A stretch of 40,490 nucleotides of DNA from Nitrospirota bacterium (GTDB lineage: Bacteria; Nitrospirota; Nitrospiria; Nitrospirales; Nitrospiraceae): NCBI GenBank assembly GCA_030645475.1, contig JAUSMA010000057.1, positions 1-40,490 of the forward strand, given 5' to 3'. Every line of letters starts with the position of its first letter. Position 1 is the first letter of the stretch. Below the pieces are notes generated by a model. That model worked only from the letters and a program-made list of their open reading frames with translations. It had not been told where the DNA came from and did not search any database. Shown here in pieces: positions 17,289 to 24,850 of this stretch. The position numbers and the translations under genes were made by a program.

Positions 17289-18536
17289 TCAGACAACAGG
17301 CTGAAACCGGCGTTGAAAGACTTCCGGCGACAGCCCCGCGAGGCCCGCGTAGCAGCCCAGTGTCACCGGATCCTTGAGATCCTCGTTGGACAGCCGGATC
17401 ATGTACTGGCGCGCAATCTGATACGACTGCGCCGTGACATCCACCATCCGCACTTTCGCCCGGCCACTAACGGGGTCGAGCATCTGCTTGAACGGGATCG
17501 GCGTAAACCGCCCATCTTGAATCGAGACCATGGCCGCCGTGCCTCCGTCGAGCAGGAACTGCGCCGCACAATAGCCGAGATCGCGGGTGTATTCCATATC
17601 GAACGGAATCGGGTCCGCGCAGCGCAACTCATACCCGACATTCTTGGCGACGATCGTCGTGGCCAGTCCCAAGGCCTTCATGCCCTTGGCGACTTCACGC
17701 CGAAGCACATCGCCGATATCCACTTCGGCCAATCGCAGGTGGCCATGTTCATCCCGCTCGACATGATCCAACCCACCCAGGTCTTGCGGGTCGAGCATCT
17801 CGATCAGCCCTTCCGCCAGCACGACCACCCCGTCTAAGCGCCCTCCGCTGAGACGCTTGATCATCGTCCCGATCACGAGATCCACCAGGCGCTGAAGCTT
17901 CACAGGCCGTTCCGTAAATTCCTCAGGAATGACCGTGAGGGTGGCGCCGGCCGCCTTGCCGATTCCAAGCGCCAAATGACCGGCTTTCCGCCCCATGGTC
18001 ACGGCAAAATACCAGCGCGCCGTCGTATGCGCGTCCACCATGAGATTCTTGACGATCTCGACGGCGACGTGCCGGGCCGTTTGAAAGCCGAACGTCGGAA
18101 TGCCGGCGGGAAGATCAAGGTCGTTGTCGATGGTTTTGGGGACATGCACAATTTGTATCCGCCCTGCCGCCTGTTCTTCCAACTTGAGCGATGAGAAGGC
18201 GGTATCGTCTCCCCCAATCGTCACCAGGCGCGTGATGCCCAGTTTCATCAAGCCAGACAAGACGGTGGCAAGAGATTCCGCCTTCTTCGTCGGATTCGCC
18301 CGTGAGGTGCCCAGATGTGACCCGCCTCGAAAATGAATGCGACTGACTTCTTCTATCGAGAGGGAGCGCACCTGGCTCGTGTTCCCCTCCATCAGCCACT
18401 TGAATCCATCGATGATTCCGACGACATCGCAGCCGCCGAGGATACTGCGGATCGTAACCGCACTGATGACGCTATTGATGCCGGGGGCCGGTCCGCCCCC
18501 GACCAGTATTCCAACGGTCGCTCTCTGCAACGCCAT
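17289..18536 (-). CDS. pfp: 6-phosphofructokinase, pyrophosphate-dependent type
   Basis: It phosphorylates fructose-6-phosphate reversibly. The 415 residues start with the glycine-rich VGGGPAPGINSVI (12-24). Two diagnostic positions point to PPi rather than ATP as donor. The GGDDT motif (108-112) has Asp where ATP-PFKs have Gly (GGDGS). The PKTIDND motif (133-139) has Lys where ATP enzymes have Gly (PGTIDND). MGRKAGH supplies the substrate-binding MGR. AGGAGG lies four bases before ATG 18536. It heads the minus-strand run with usp, the Ca2+ ATPase and zwf. A PPi enzyme can work in both glycolysis and gluconeogenesis and saves ATP, which suits an autotroph or a starved cell. Confidence 0.9.
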   Translation of the reverse strand: MALQRATVGILVGGGPAPGINSVISAVTIRSILGGCDVVGIIDGFKWLMEGNTSQVRSLSIEEVSRIHFRGGSHLGTSRANPTKKAESLATVLSGLMKLGITRLVTIGGDDTAFSSLKLEEQAAGRIQIVHVPKTIDNDLDLPAGIPTFGFQTARHVAVEIVKNLMVDAHTTARWYFAVTMGRKAGHLALGIGKAAGATLTVIPEEFTERPVKLQRLVDLVIGTMIKRLSGGRLDGVVVLAEGLIEMLDPQDLGGLDHVERDEHGHLRLAEVDIGDVLRREVAKGMKALGLATTIVAKNVGYELRCADPIPFDMEYTRDLGYCAAQFLLDGGTAAMVSIQDGRFTPIPFKQMLDPVSGRAKVRMVDVTAQSYQIARQYMIRLSNEDLKDPVTLGCYAGLAGLSPEVFQRRFQPVV

Positions 18537-18711
18537 CTGCCCTCCTAGCAAGCTGTTACGAAAGGTCGTGCACACTCTGCAAAGACATCATGTTATGCAA
18601 TCACGGACAAAAACTAACACCGCAGGCGGTTCAACTTCTTCATAATCTGCGCCATGGTTGTATACTCCATTTCGTCGAGAGGCAACCAGTGCGGCGCGAA
18701 GGAAACAACCC

Positions 18712-19605
18712 TCACTGAACGTGTACCGAATGCCCCTCGCCTTCCCCGCGAAGATACACAAACCAATAGATCAGGGCCACCAGGATCGTCCCGCCAAAGA
18801 TGTTCCCGATCGTCACCAGCAGGAGATTGCTCAATGCTCCGAGTACTGACAGCGGGGCGGGACCGCCGGCTGCCAGCACGATGCCGACCGGAAGAAAAAA
18901 CATATTGGCGACGGAATGCTCGAATCCGCAGGCGACGAAAGCGCTGATGGGAAGGAGAATCGCGAGGATCTTGTCCGTGACGCTCCGCGCGCCCATACAC
19001 AACCAGACCGCCAGACAGACCAGCACGTTGCAGAGGACCCCACGGGCCACCGCCGAAACCGGATCGAGCGCGATCTTGCTGCGGGCGATCTGGATCAGCG
19101 TCTCCCCGACGGCTCCGCCGCTGAGGGTCTGGACGCCGGCCAGCAAGACAAGAGCGGCGGTGCCGACTGCGCCGATAAGGTTGCCGAGATAGACCCATAA
19201 CCAATTCTTCACCACCTGGCTGGTCCGGACACAGCCGACGGCCCAGGCCATCGCGATAAGATTATTCCCGGTAAAAAGTTCCGCCCCTCCCACGACCACC
19301 AACACAAGGCCCAGGCTAAACGTCAGGCCCCCTGCGAGACGAAGAAGCCCGAATGGGACAGCAGCATCGTTCCCGGTCGTCACGGTGACGGCGTAAAACA
19401 GCCCACCCAGCGAGATAAACGCTCCTGCCAGCAGGGCCAGCGCCATCATCGTCGGAACCGGCATGGTGACTTTCGCCAGCCCGATCTCGCAGACACGCGC
19501 TGCGATCTGAGCCGGAGCGTAAGCATCAGCCGCCAGCGGCGCCTCGGGCCCTGGGTTAGGGGCATGAGGCAATGGGTGGTGTGCCGGCGTGGAAGAGTCG
19601 AGCAT
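18712..19605 (-). CDS. focA: Formate/nitrite transporter family channel (FocA-like)
   Basis: This 297-residue pentameric-channel subunit has six hydrophobic segments after a 45-residue polar N-terminus. The conserved AELFTGNN (around 108-115) and the GFEHSVANMFFLP segment are visible; its His matches the pore histidine of FocA. The gene lies 63 bases behind fdsA on the same strand, so formate uptake or export is the likely role. NirC-like nitrite transport cannot be excluded by sequence, and would also make sense in a nitrite oxidiser. The start is preceded only by a weak purine stretch. The C-terminus ends in a short, highly polar tail. Confidence 0.88.
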   Translation of the reverse strand: MLDSSTPAHHPLPHAPNPGPEAPLAADAYAPAQIAARVCEIGLAKVTMPVPTMMALALLAGAFISLGGLFYAVTVTTGNDAAVPFGLLRLAGGLTFSLGLVLVVVGGAELFTGNNLIAMAWAVGCVRTSQVVKNWLWVYLGNLIGAVGTAALVLLAGVQTLSGGAVGETLIQIARSKIALDPVSAVARGVLCNVLVCLAVWLCMGARSVTDKILAILLPISAFVACGFEHSVANMFFLPVGIVLAAGGPAPLSVLGALSNLLLVTIGNIFGGTILVALIYWFVYLRGEGEGHSVHVQ

Positions 19606-19633
19606 ATCTTCTTTCTTGTATGTGCTAACGCGT

Positions 19634-19665
19634 ACTACCGCCCCTAGCCTCTCGCCCCTTGCCCG
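19634..19665. repeat. Short heptad-like array between fdsA and focA
   Basis: cgcccctagcctctcgcccc is followed by ttgcccg. It belongs to the ~7-bp (CCTCTAG/CCTCTCG/CCTTGCC) family that recurs at 22500, 33437 and 34650-34890. It lies in the 63-base gap of the operon. Confidence 0.45.
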
Positions 19666-19668
19666 ATG

Positions 19669-22494
19669 CTACGTAATCAATCTGACTCGCATGCGCTGCA
19701 GTTCCGCTTCATCTTCCGGATCGAGTTCATCCCGTTCGATTGGCTCCACACGCACGGCAGACACCTTGTATTCAGGACACTTTGAACTTTCATCCGCGCT
19801 CGATGACAGTAATTCGTTCACCGTCGAAGCCGGGAAGTGAAAACTGGTGAAGAGATGCCCCGGAAGGACACGTTCACTCCCGACAACAGGGAGCAGCGCC
19901 TCGCCACGGGCACTTACCAGACGAACGATCTCACCGTCGTACAGATGCAACGCCGCCATATCGGTCCGATGCATTTCCAGCACATCGGTATCGACCAATT
20001 CCAGGATATCCGTCCGACGCGTTTGAGACCCGCAATTGTAATGTTGAAGAATACGGCCCGTGGTCAGCACAAAGGGATAGTCCTGACTCGCAACTTCCCC
20101 AGGCGGCAGGTACTCGACGCCGACAAAGTGCGCCTTCCCTTTCGGGAATGTCTCCCGGTGCATCAGCGCAGTGCCTTCATGTGTCGCAGCCGGCACGGGC
20201 CACTGTAAGCCGGCAGGCTGGTCGAGCCGTTCGTAGGACAGACCAGCGAACATCGGTGTGAGCGTCGCAATCTCGTCCATGATCTCGGAGGGATGCCGAT
20301 AGGGCATAGGATAACCCATCCGTTGTGACACTTCGCAGACCACGCGCCAATCAGGAAGGATCCCGTTCGGCGGCTCCACCACTTTTCTGATTCGCTGAAT
20401 TCGCCGCTCAAGATTGGTAAAGGTACCATCCTTTTCGAGGAACGAGGCGCCGGGTAATACGAGATGGGCAAACTTCGCGGTCTCGCTGAGGAACAAATCC
20501 TGGACGACCAGAAACTCCACCTGCTTCAACGCCTCATGCACTTTCTTCAAATTCGGGTCGGTCTGCGCGACGTCATAACCGATGATCCAGAGCCCCTTGA
20601 GACGGCCGGCAATCGCCGCATCCCACATGTCGGGCGTTTTCATACCGCGCTTCGTGGGCATGGGACGGCCTGTGATGGTCTGATGCAGCACGGCCAGCTT
20701 CGGGTCGTCCAGGCTCTGGTAGCCGGCAAAGTAGGTCGGAAGGCAGCCCATATCCGAAGCCCCCTGCACATTGTTCTGTCCACGCAAGGGATTGATGCCG
20801 GTACCGGGCCTTCCGATGTTGCCGGTGGCCAGAGCCAGATTACAGAGCGCGATGACCCCATGACTGCCCCAGCGGTGCTCCGTCACACCGAGTCCATGGC
20901 AACAGAGCGAGGCGCCGCTGGTCCCATAACGCCGAGCCGCCAGAGCGATGAGATGGGCCGGCACGCCGGTGATGGCTTCCGCCGATTCCGGCGTACAGTC
21001 CGAAACCGTCTTGAGCCAGTCGTCAAGGCCTTCGGCCCTGGCCGCAATGAAGCTCCGATCGAGGAGGCCTTCCTTGACCAGGACATGGCCCATCGCATTG
21101 AGCAAGGCGACGTTGGTGCCGGGCCGCAGTTGCAGATGCAGATCGGCCAGCCGCGCCAGTTCCGTGCGCCTGGGATCGATAACGATCAAGGGCACCCCTC
21201 GCCGATGCGCCTGCTTGATCCTCGCCCCGACTACCGGATGGGACTCTGTCGGATTCGCTCCCACCACCATGATCAAGTGCGCCAGATCGAAATCCTGAAT
21301 TGAATTGGTCGCAGCCGAGGCGCCCAGCGTCTCCATCATCCCGGTCACAGTTGCGCTGTGACAGACGCGGGCACAGTTGTCGATGTGGTTCGTGCCGATC
21401 ACGCAACGCATGAACTTGGCGAACACATAATTCTCTTCGTTCGTGCCCCGGCTGGATGAAATGGTCGCGAGGGCATCAGAACCGTGATCGGCCTTGATGC
21501 GGGTAAACTCCTGCGCGACGCGATCCAAGGCCGATTCCCAAGAAATCTCCTCCCAGTCCTTGCCGCGGCGCAGCAGCGGGACTCGCAGCCGATCGGGCGC
21601 ATCGTGATAGGTCCAGCCGAACCGACCCTTCATGCAGGCATGGCCCTGATTCGAAGGCCCATCGTCTGCGGGCAGCATCTGTACCACTCGACCATCCCTC
21701 ACGCCGGCGTCGAAGGCACAACCCACGCCGCAATAGGCACAAGTCGTGCGGACGGTTCCGGTCAGCGCTCCCTGCTCCAGCACCGTTTTCTCCGTGAGCG
21801 CGCCGGTCGGACATTCCTTCACGCAGGCGCCGCAGGAGACACAGTTGGAATCGGCGAAACCAAGAGCGAATGGCTGATGGCTGATCGCTGATGGCTGATA
21901 CGGCCCTGCCGCTGGCCTGGACTCAAAACCTCGACCGAACATCGTCAGTGCGAACGTGCCTTGAATTTCGTCGCAGGCCCGCACGCAGCGGGCACAGGAC
22001 ACGCAGGCGGCATTATCGAAGACAAAGAACGGATTTGAGTCGTCGTAATAGGCCTGGCGGCGTGCCGGATTCTGATAACGCACAGCATGGACTCCCGAAG
22101 AAACAGCCAGGCGCTGCAGCGCCTCCGGCACGGGTCCCGCTGCAGGCTGTTCAGAGAGATACAACTCGATGATGTTGCGCCGCAGCCGTTGGAGCCTTGT
22201 GGTGTCGGTCTGCACGACGAGCCCTTCTCGCACCGGCATCGTACAGGTCGCAGGGGTCCCGCTCTGCCCTTCGACTTCGCAAAGGCATAGGCGGCAAGAC
22301 CCGAAAGGATTGAGGTGATCGGACGCGCAGAGGCTCGGGATCACGATCCCCGCTTTCTTGGCAGCCTGGTAAATCGTATCGCCGGGATCGGCAGTGATGC
22401 GGTGACTGTTGATGGTCACCGTCATTGCTGACGGCGGGCCAGAGGCCTGAGGAGCGAGGCGCGAGGATACATTCCGCTGAGAATTCTTGCTCAT
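19669..22494 (-). CDS. fdsA: NAD-dependent formate dehydrogenase, catalytic (alpha) subunit
   Basis: This cytosolic molybdenum/tungsten enzyme subunit oxidises formate to CO2. In order: a 2Fe-2S domain (Cys56, 67, 70, 84), two 4Fe-4S motifs (Cys164/167/170/174 and 218/221/224/228), the Mo-proximal 4Fe-4S (Cys252/255/259/287), then the bis-MGD domains. The active-site residue is Cys378 in ARVCHS, not selenocysteine. Length 941 matches FdsA. Residues 199-213 are an insertion relative to the family as I know it, encoded by a four-unit heptad repeat. Residues 1-23 also look like read-in repeat sequence, and Met24 (MTVTINSHRI) may be the ancestral start. ATG 22494 is kept because of the GAGGTTAGGT before it. 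No transmembrane segment is visible. Confidence 0.94.
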   Translation of the reverse strand: MSKNSQRNVSSRLAPQASGPPSAMTVTINSHRITADPGDTIYQAAKKAGIVIPSLCASDHLNPFGSCRLCLCEVEGQSGTPATCTMPVREGLVVQTDTTRLQRLRRNIIELYLSEQPAAGPVPEALQRLAVSSGVHAVRYQNPARRQAYYDDSNPFFVFDNAACVSCARCVRACDEIQGTFALTMFGRGFESRPAAGPYQPSAISHQPFALGFADSNCVSCGACVKECPTGALTEKTVLEQGALTGTVRTTCAYCGVGCAFDAGVRDGRVVQMLPADDGPSNQGHACMKGRFGWTYHDAPDRLRVPLLRRGKDWEEISWESALDRVAQEFTRIKADHGSDALATISSSRGTNEENYVFAKFMRCVIGTNHIDNCARVCHSATVTGMMETLGASAATNSIQDFDLAHLIMVVGANPTESHPVVGARIKQAHRRGVPLIVIDPRRTELARLADLHLQLRPGTNVALLNAMGHVLVKEGLLDRSFIAARAEGLDDWLKTVSDCTPESAEAITGVPAHLIALAARRYGTSGASLCCHGLGVTEHRWGSHGVIALCNLALATGNIGRPGTGINPLRGQNNVQGASDMGCLPTYFAGYQSLDDPKLAVLHQTITGRPMPTKRGMKTPDMWDAAIAGRLKGLWIIGYDVAQTDPNLKKVHEALKQVEFLVVQDLFLSETAKFAHLVLPGASFLEKDGTFTNLERRIQRIRKVVEPPNGILPDWRVVCEVSQRMGYPMPYRHPSEIMDEIATLTPMFAGLSYERLDQPAGLQWPVPAATHEGTALMHRETFPKGKAHFVGVEYLPPGEVASQDYPFVLTTGRILQHYNCGSQTRRTDILELVDTDVLEMHRTDMAALHLYDGEIVRLVSARGEALLPVVGSERVLPGHLFTSFHFPASTVNELLSSSADESSKCPEYKVSAVRVEPIERDELDPEDEAELQRMRVRLIT
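21871..21899. repeat. Four-unit 7-bp tandem repeat inside fdsA
   Basis: tggctga is repeated four times (third unit tcgctga) and encodes in frame the QPSAISHQP stretch of FdsA, between two iron-sulphur motifs. The same unit family is otherwise intergenic here (28651, 28708, 24116). Confidence 0.85.
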
Positions 22495-22499
22495 ACCTA

Positions 22500-22535
22500 A
22501 CCTCTTGCCCCTCGCCTCTAGCCTCTAGGCTTTAG
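22500..22535. repeat. Heptad array between fdsB and fdsA
   Basis: Units of CTCTTGC, CCCTCGC, CTCTAGC and CTCTAGG type, then ctttagcctgaactc, which overlaps the 3' end of fdsB (stop at 22518). It forms the ribosome-binding region of fdsA. Confidence 0.5.
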
Positions 22536-24011
22536 CCTGAACTCTTCTGGGAAATGTTCAATCGCCGTCAATACCGGATAGGGCGCTCGCCCTCCCAAGG
22601 CACAGAGGCTAGCGCTCTTCATGGTCTCGCCGAGGTCGGATAGAAGAATGAGATCCTCCGCAGTTCCCTGGCCGCTCTGAATCCGTTCGAGAATTTCACG
22701 CCCGCGAACCGATCCAACCCGGCAGGGAGTACATTTCCCGCAGGATTCGTCCGCCGTGAAGGACATGAAGTGCCGCGCCAAATCGACCATGCTCGTTTCG
22801 TCGTCGTAGACGACGATGCCCCCATGCCCAAGAATGGCTCCGGCCCCGGCGAAGGCGTCATAACAAATAGGGATATCGAGTTGAGATTCGGGAAACAGGC
22901 TCCCCAACGGCCCCCCCACCTGTACCGCTTTCAACCGCGCGCCAGGCGCCATGCCTCCGCCGAATCGATCCAAGACATCCCGGAGCGTCAAGCCAAAAGG
23001 CACTTCCACAAGTCCCGGCTGCTTCACGCGCCCACCGATCTGCAGCGCCATCGTCCCGCGCGACCCTTCCGTGCCAAGCGAGGCATGCCAGGCGCCGCCA
23101 TTCGCCAGAATATTGGGCAGCGTGGCGAACGTCAGAACATTGCTCACGATCGTCGGCTTGCCATAGAGTCCGGACACTGCCGGATAGGGCGGCTTCGCCA
23201 GCACAACACCCCGCCGGCCTTCCAGCGATTCCAACAAGGCTGTTTCCTCGCCGCAGACGTAGGAGCCGGCGCCGATCACCACTTCAAGATCGAACGGATA
23301 GTCGTCGCAGTCGAACAGGTCCGCCTCACGCGCCTTCTGAATCGCGAACTGCATGGCCCGCGCCGCGGCCGGATATTCGTACCGGCAATAGAGATAGCCG
23401 CGCGTCGCCCCGATCGCCCTGGCGCAAATCATCATGCCTTCGATCAACCGGAAGGGATCGCCCTCCATCATCATCCGATCGGAATAGGTGCCGGCATCCC
23501 CTTCGTCGGCATTCGCCACCACATATTTCTGCTTCGACTCGGTCTGCTGCGCGACCTGCCACTTTTTCCAGACAGGAAACGCCGCGCCGCCGCGGCCTCG
23601 CAATCCCGAGAGACGCAACTCTTCGACGATCGCGTCCGGCGACAGGCTCTGAGCCGCTGCCAATCCCTTGAATCCACCCCGCGATTGGTATTCATCGAGC
23701 GCGAGCGGCTCGGTGATGCCGAAGTTGGCGAACGTGAAGCGGTTCTGTTGTTGCAGAAACGGTATCTCGGCAACCTTCGTCCCACCCACGCCGGCCACGA
23801 TACGCGGCAAATCATTCGGCAGCACGTTGAACCAGGCCTCACGCCCGCCTGGTGTATCACGCTCCACCATCGGTTCGAGAAAGAAGGCTCCGCGCGAAGA
23901 CGTATGAATCAGTTGAATCTCAGAACGATCCCTCCAGGCATCGGCAAGCTTTTCAGCGCCCGCCGCACGAGAGGAGGTATCGTTGGAGAGGTAAAGGCGT
24001 ATCGGCGTCAT
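22518..24011 (-). CDS. fdsB: NAD-dependent formate dehydrogenase, beta subunit (NuoF-like)
   Basis: This is the diaphorase subunit that passes electrons from the iron-sulphur chain through FMN to NAD+. Its 497 residues comprise a thioredoxin-like N-terminal domain (about 1-110), fused as usual in FdsB, and a NuoF/51-kDa core. The FMN/NADH site shows GLRGRGGAAFPVWKKW near residue 137 and ANADEGDAGTYSDR. GAGSYVCGEETALLESLEG follows, and the 4Fe-4S motif is ESCGKCTPCRVG with a later Cys. The start follows no strong Shine-Dalgarno. It is separated from fdsG by 142 bases containing repeats, and is nearly contiguous with fdsA downstream. Confidence 0.94.
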   Translation of the reverse strand: MTPIRLYLSNDTSSRAAGAEKLADAWRDRSEIQLIHTSSRGAFFLEPMVERDTPGGREAWFNVLPNDLPRIVAGVGGTKVAEIPFLQQQNRFTFANFGITEPLALDEYQSRGGFKGLAAAQSLSPDAIVEELRLSGLRGRGGAAFPVWKKWQVAQQTESKQKYVVANADEGDAGTYSDRMMMEGDPFRLIEGMMICARAIGATRGYLYCRYEYPAAARAMQFAIQKAREADLFDCDDYPFDLEVVIGAGSYVCGEETALLESLEGRRGVVLAKPPYPAVSGLYGKPTIVSNVLTFATLPNILANGGAWHASLGTEGSRGTMALQIGGRVKQPGLVEVPFGLTLRDVLDRFGGGMAPGARLKAVQVGGPLGSLFPESQLDIPICYDAFAGAGAILGHGGIVVYDDETSMVDLARHFMSFTADESCGKCTPCRVGSVRGREILERIQSGQGTAEDLILLSDLGETMKSASLCALGGRAPYPVLTAIEHFPEEFRLKPRG

Positions 24012-24029
24012 CTATCGTAACTACTCAGG

Positions 24030-24145
24030 TCAATAGGCTGAAGGCGTTTGGTCTTCAGCCTAAACACCAGACCCACTGGTGATTCGTGCCTTGCGAGATC
24101 ATTTATAGTCTTCACACTTCAGCCTTCAGCCTGAACACCTGAGAA
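24030..24145. repeat. Heptad hairpin between fdsG and fdsB
   Basis: aggctgaaggcgtttgg is followed by ccaaacgcc-like complement ggtcttcagcctaaacacc. A second arm, cttcagccttcagcctgaac, lies at 24117-24136. The units are GGCTGAA and complement. It occupies nearly the whole fdsG-fdsB spacer and may tune expression of the two subunits, which is inference. Confidence 0.55.
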
Positions 24146-24153
24146 GTGAGCCT

Positions 24154-24624
24154 CTATCGATAGGGTTCCAGCAACGAGGAAACATCGGAGGGCGTGACTC
24201 TTCCACGTATGTCGTTATCGATCATCACCGTTGGCGACAGTGCGCAGTTCCCCGCGCAAGACATTGTGTCTACCGTGAATCGCTCTGCCGCTAAGGGATC
24301 TCCGGCAACCTCGCGCACGTGATCTTGGATTGCACGAAGGACGCGCGCGCTGTGGTTGGCCATGCAGGACTCGCCCATACAGGCTCGAATGAGATGCCGG
24401 CCTGTCGGCTGAGTCCGGAGATCCGAATAGTAGGACAGAACCCCGGCAACCTGGGTATCCGTCACGCCCAATACCTGTGCAATCTGTAGAATGCCGCTCA
24501 TCGGCACATGGCCCAGGGCAGACTGAACCGCCAGAAGCGTCTTGAGGATGTTCGGACTGGCCGGCGGCACAGGTCGACAGCGTTCGAGCACGTCAGCCAG
24601 TTTTGAGTTGTGCCCTATCGTCAT
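24154..24624 (-). CDS. fdsG: NAD-dependent formate dehydrogenase, gamma subunit (NuoE-like)
   Basis: This 156-residue 2Fe-2S protein of the NuoE/24-kDa family is the partner of FdsB. A four-helix N-terminal part (LLAVQSALGHVP, IAQVLGVTDTQVAGVLSYYSDL) precedes the thioredoxin-like domain. Cluster cysteines are CMGESC (about 83-88) and CAGNC (about 123-127). GAGGTGA precedes ATG 24624 at good spacing. It is the first gene of fdsG-fdsB-fdsA-focA. A repeat element (24653-24850) lies directly upstream, so the promoter is either within or beyond that element. Confidence 0.94.
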   Translation of the reverse strand: MTIGHNSKLADVLERCRPVPPASPNILKTLLAVQSALGHVPMSGILQIAQVLGVTDTQVAGVLSYYSDLRTQPTGRHLIRACMGESCMANHSARVLRAIQDHVREVAGDPLAAERFTVDTMSCAGNCALSPTVMIDNDIRGRVTPSDVSSLLEPYR

Positions 24625-24652
24625 CGAGTCACCTCATAACTGTAAAAATATT

Positions 24653-24850
24653 CAGGATGCTCAAAAAGGCCGTCCGGCAAGGCCGCAGCGAGCGCAGAGG
24701 CGAGGAGGTACAAACCGCACTTCGTGTAGGCCGTTCGCCCTTCCAATGGATCTCGGCGAACGGAAAATCTCCTCCAGTGCTTCCGACCTCCGACAACGTC
24801 GAGTCTCTGCGCGAAGCGAGAACGCCGCTGGCGGACTTTTTCAGCATCCT
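24653..24850. repeat. Inverted-repeat element, copy 2 (expanded to ~198 bp)
   Basis: The arms are caggatgctcaaaaaggccg and cggactttttcagcatcct, the same as the ~122-bp element in opposite orientation. The centre is enlarged by about 75 bases carrying its own small fold (ccgttcgcc ... ggcgaacgg). Its right end supplies the stop codon of the neighbouring 461-aa gene. Confidence 0.75.

Noticed and set aside
18614-18655. Tiny minus-strand frame MAQIMKKLNRLRC between focA and pfp
   Set aside because: GGAG lies nine bases upstream, so translation is possible, but 13 codons cannot be supported without conservation.
18537-18711. FNR/CRP-type operator upstream of pfp
   Set aside because: I looked for TTGAT-N4-ATCAA-like palindromes here and upstream of other stress genes and found none convincing.
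21352-21385. Selenocysteine in the formate dehydrogenase active site
   Set aside because: The active-site codon is TGT (Cys378 in ARVCHS), not TGA, and no SECIS-type hairpin is needed.
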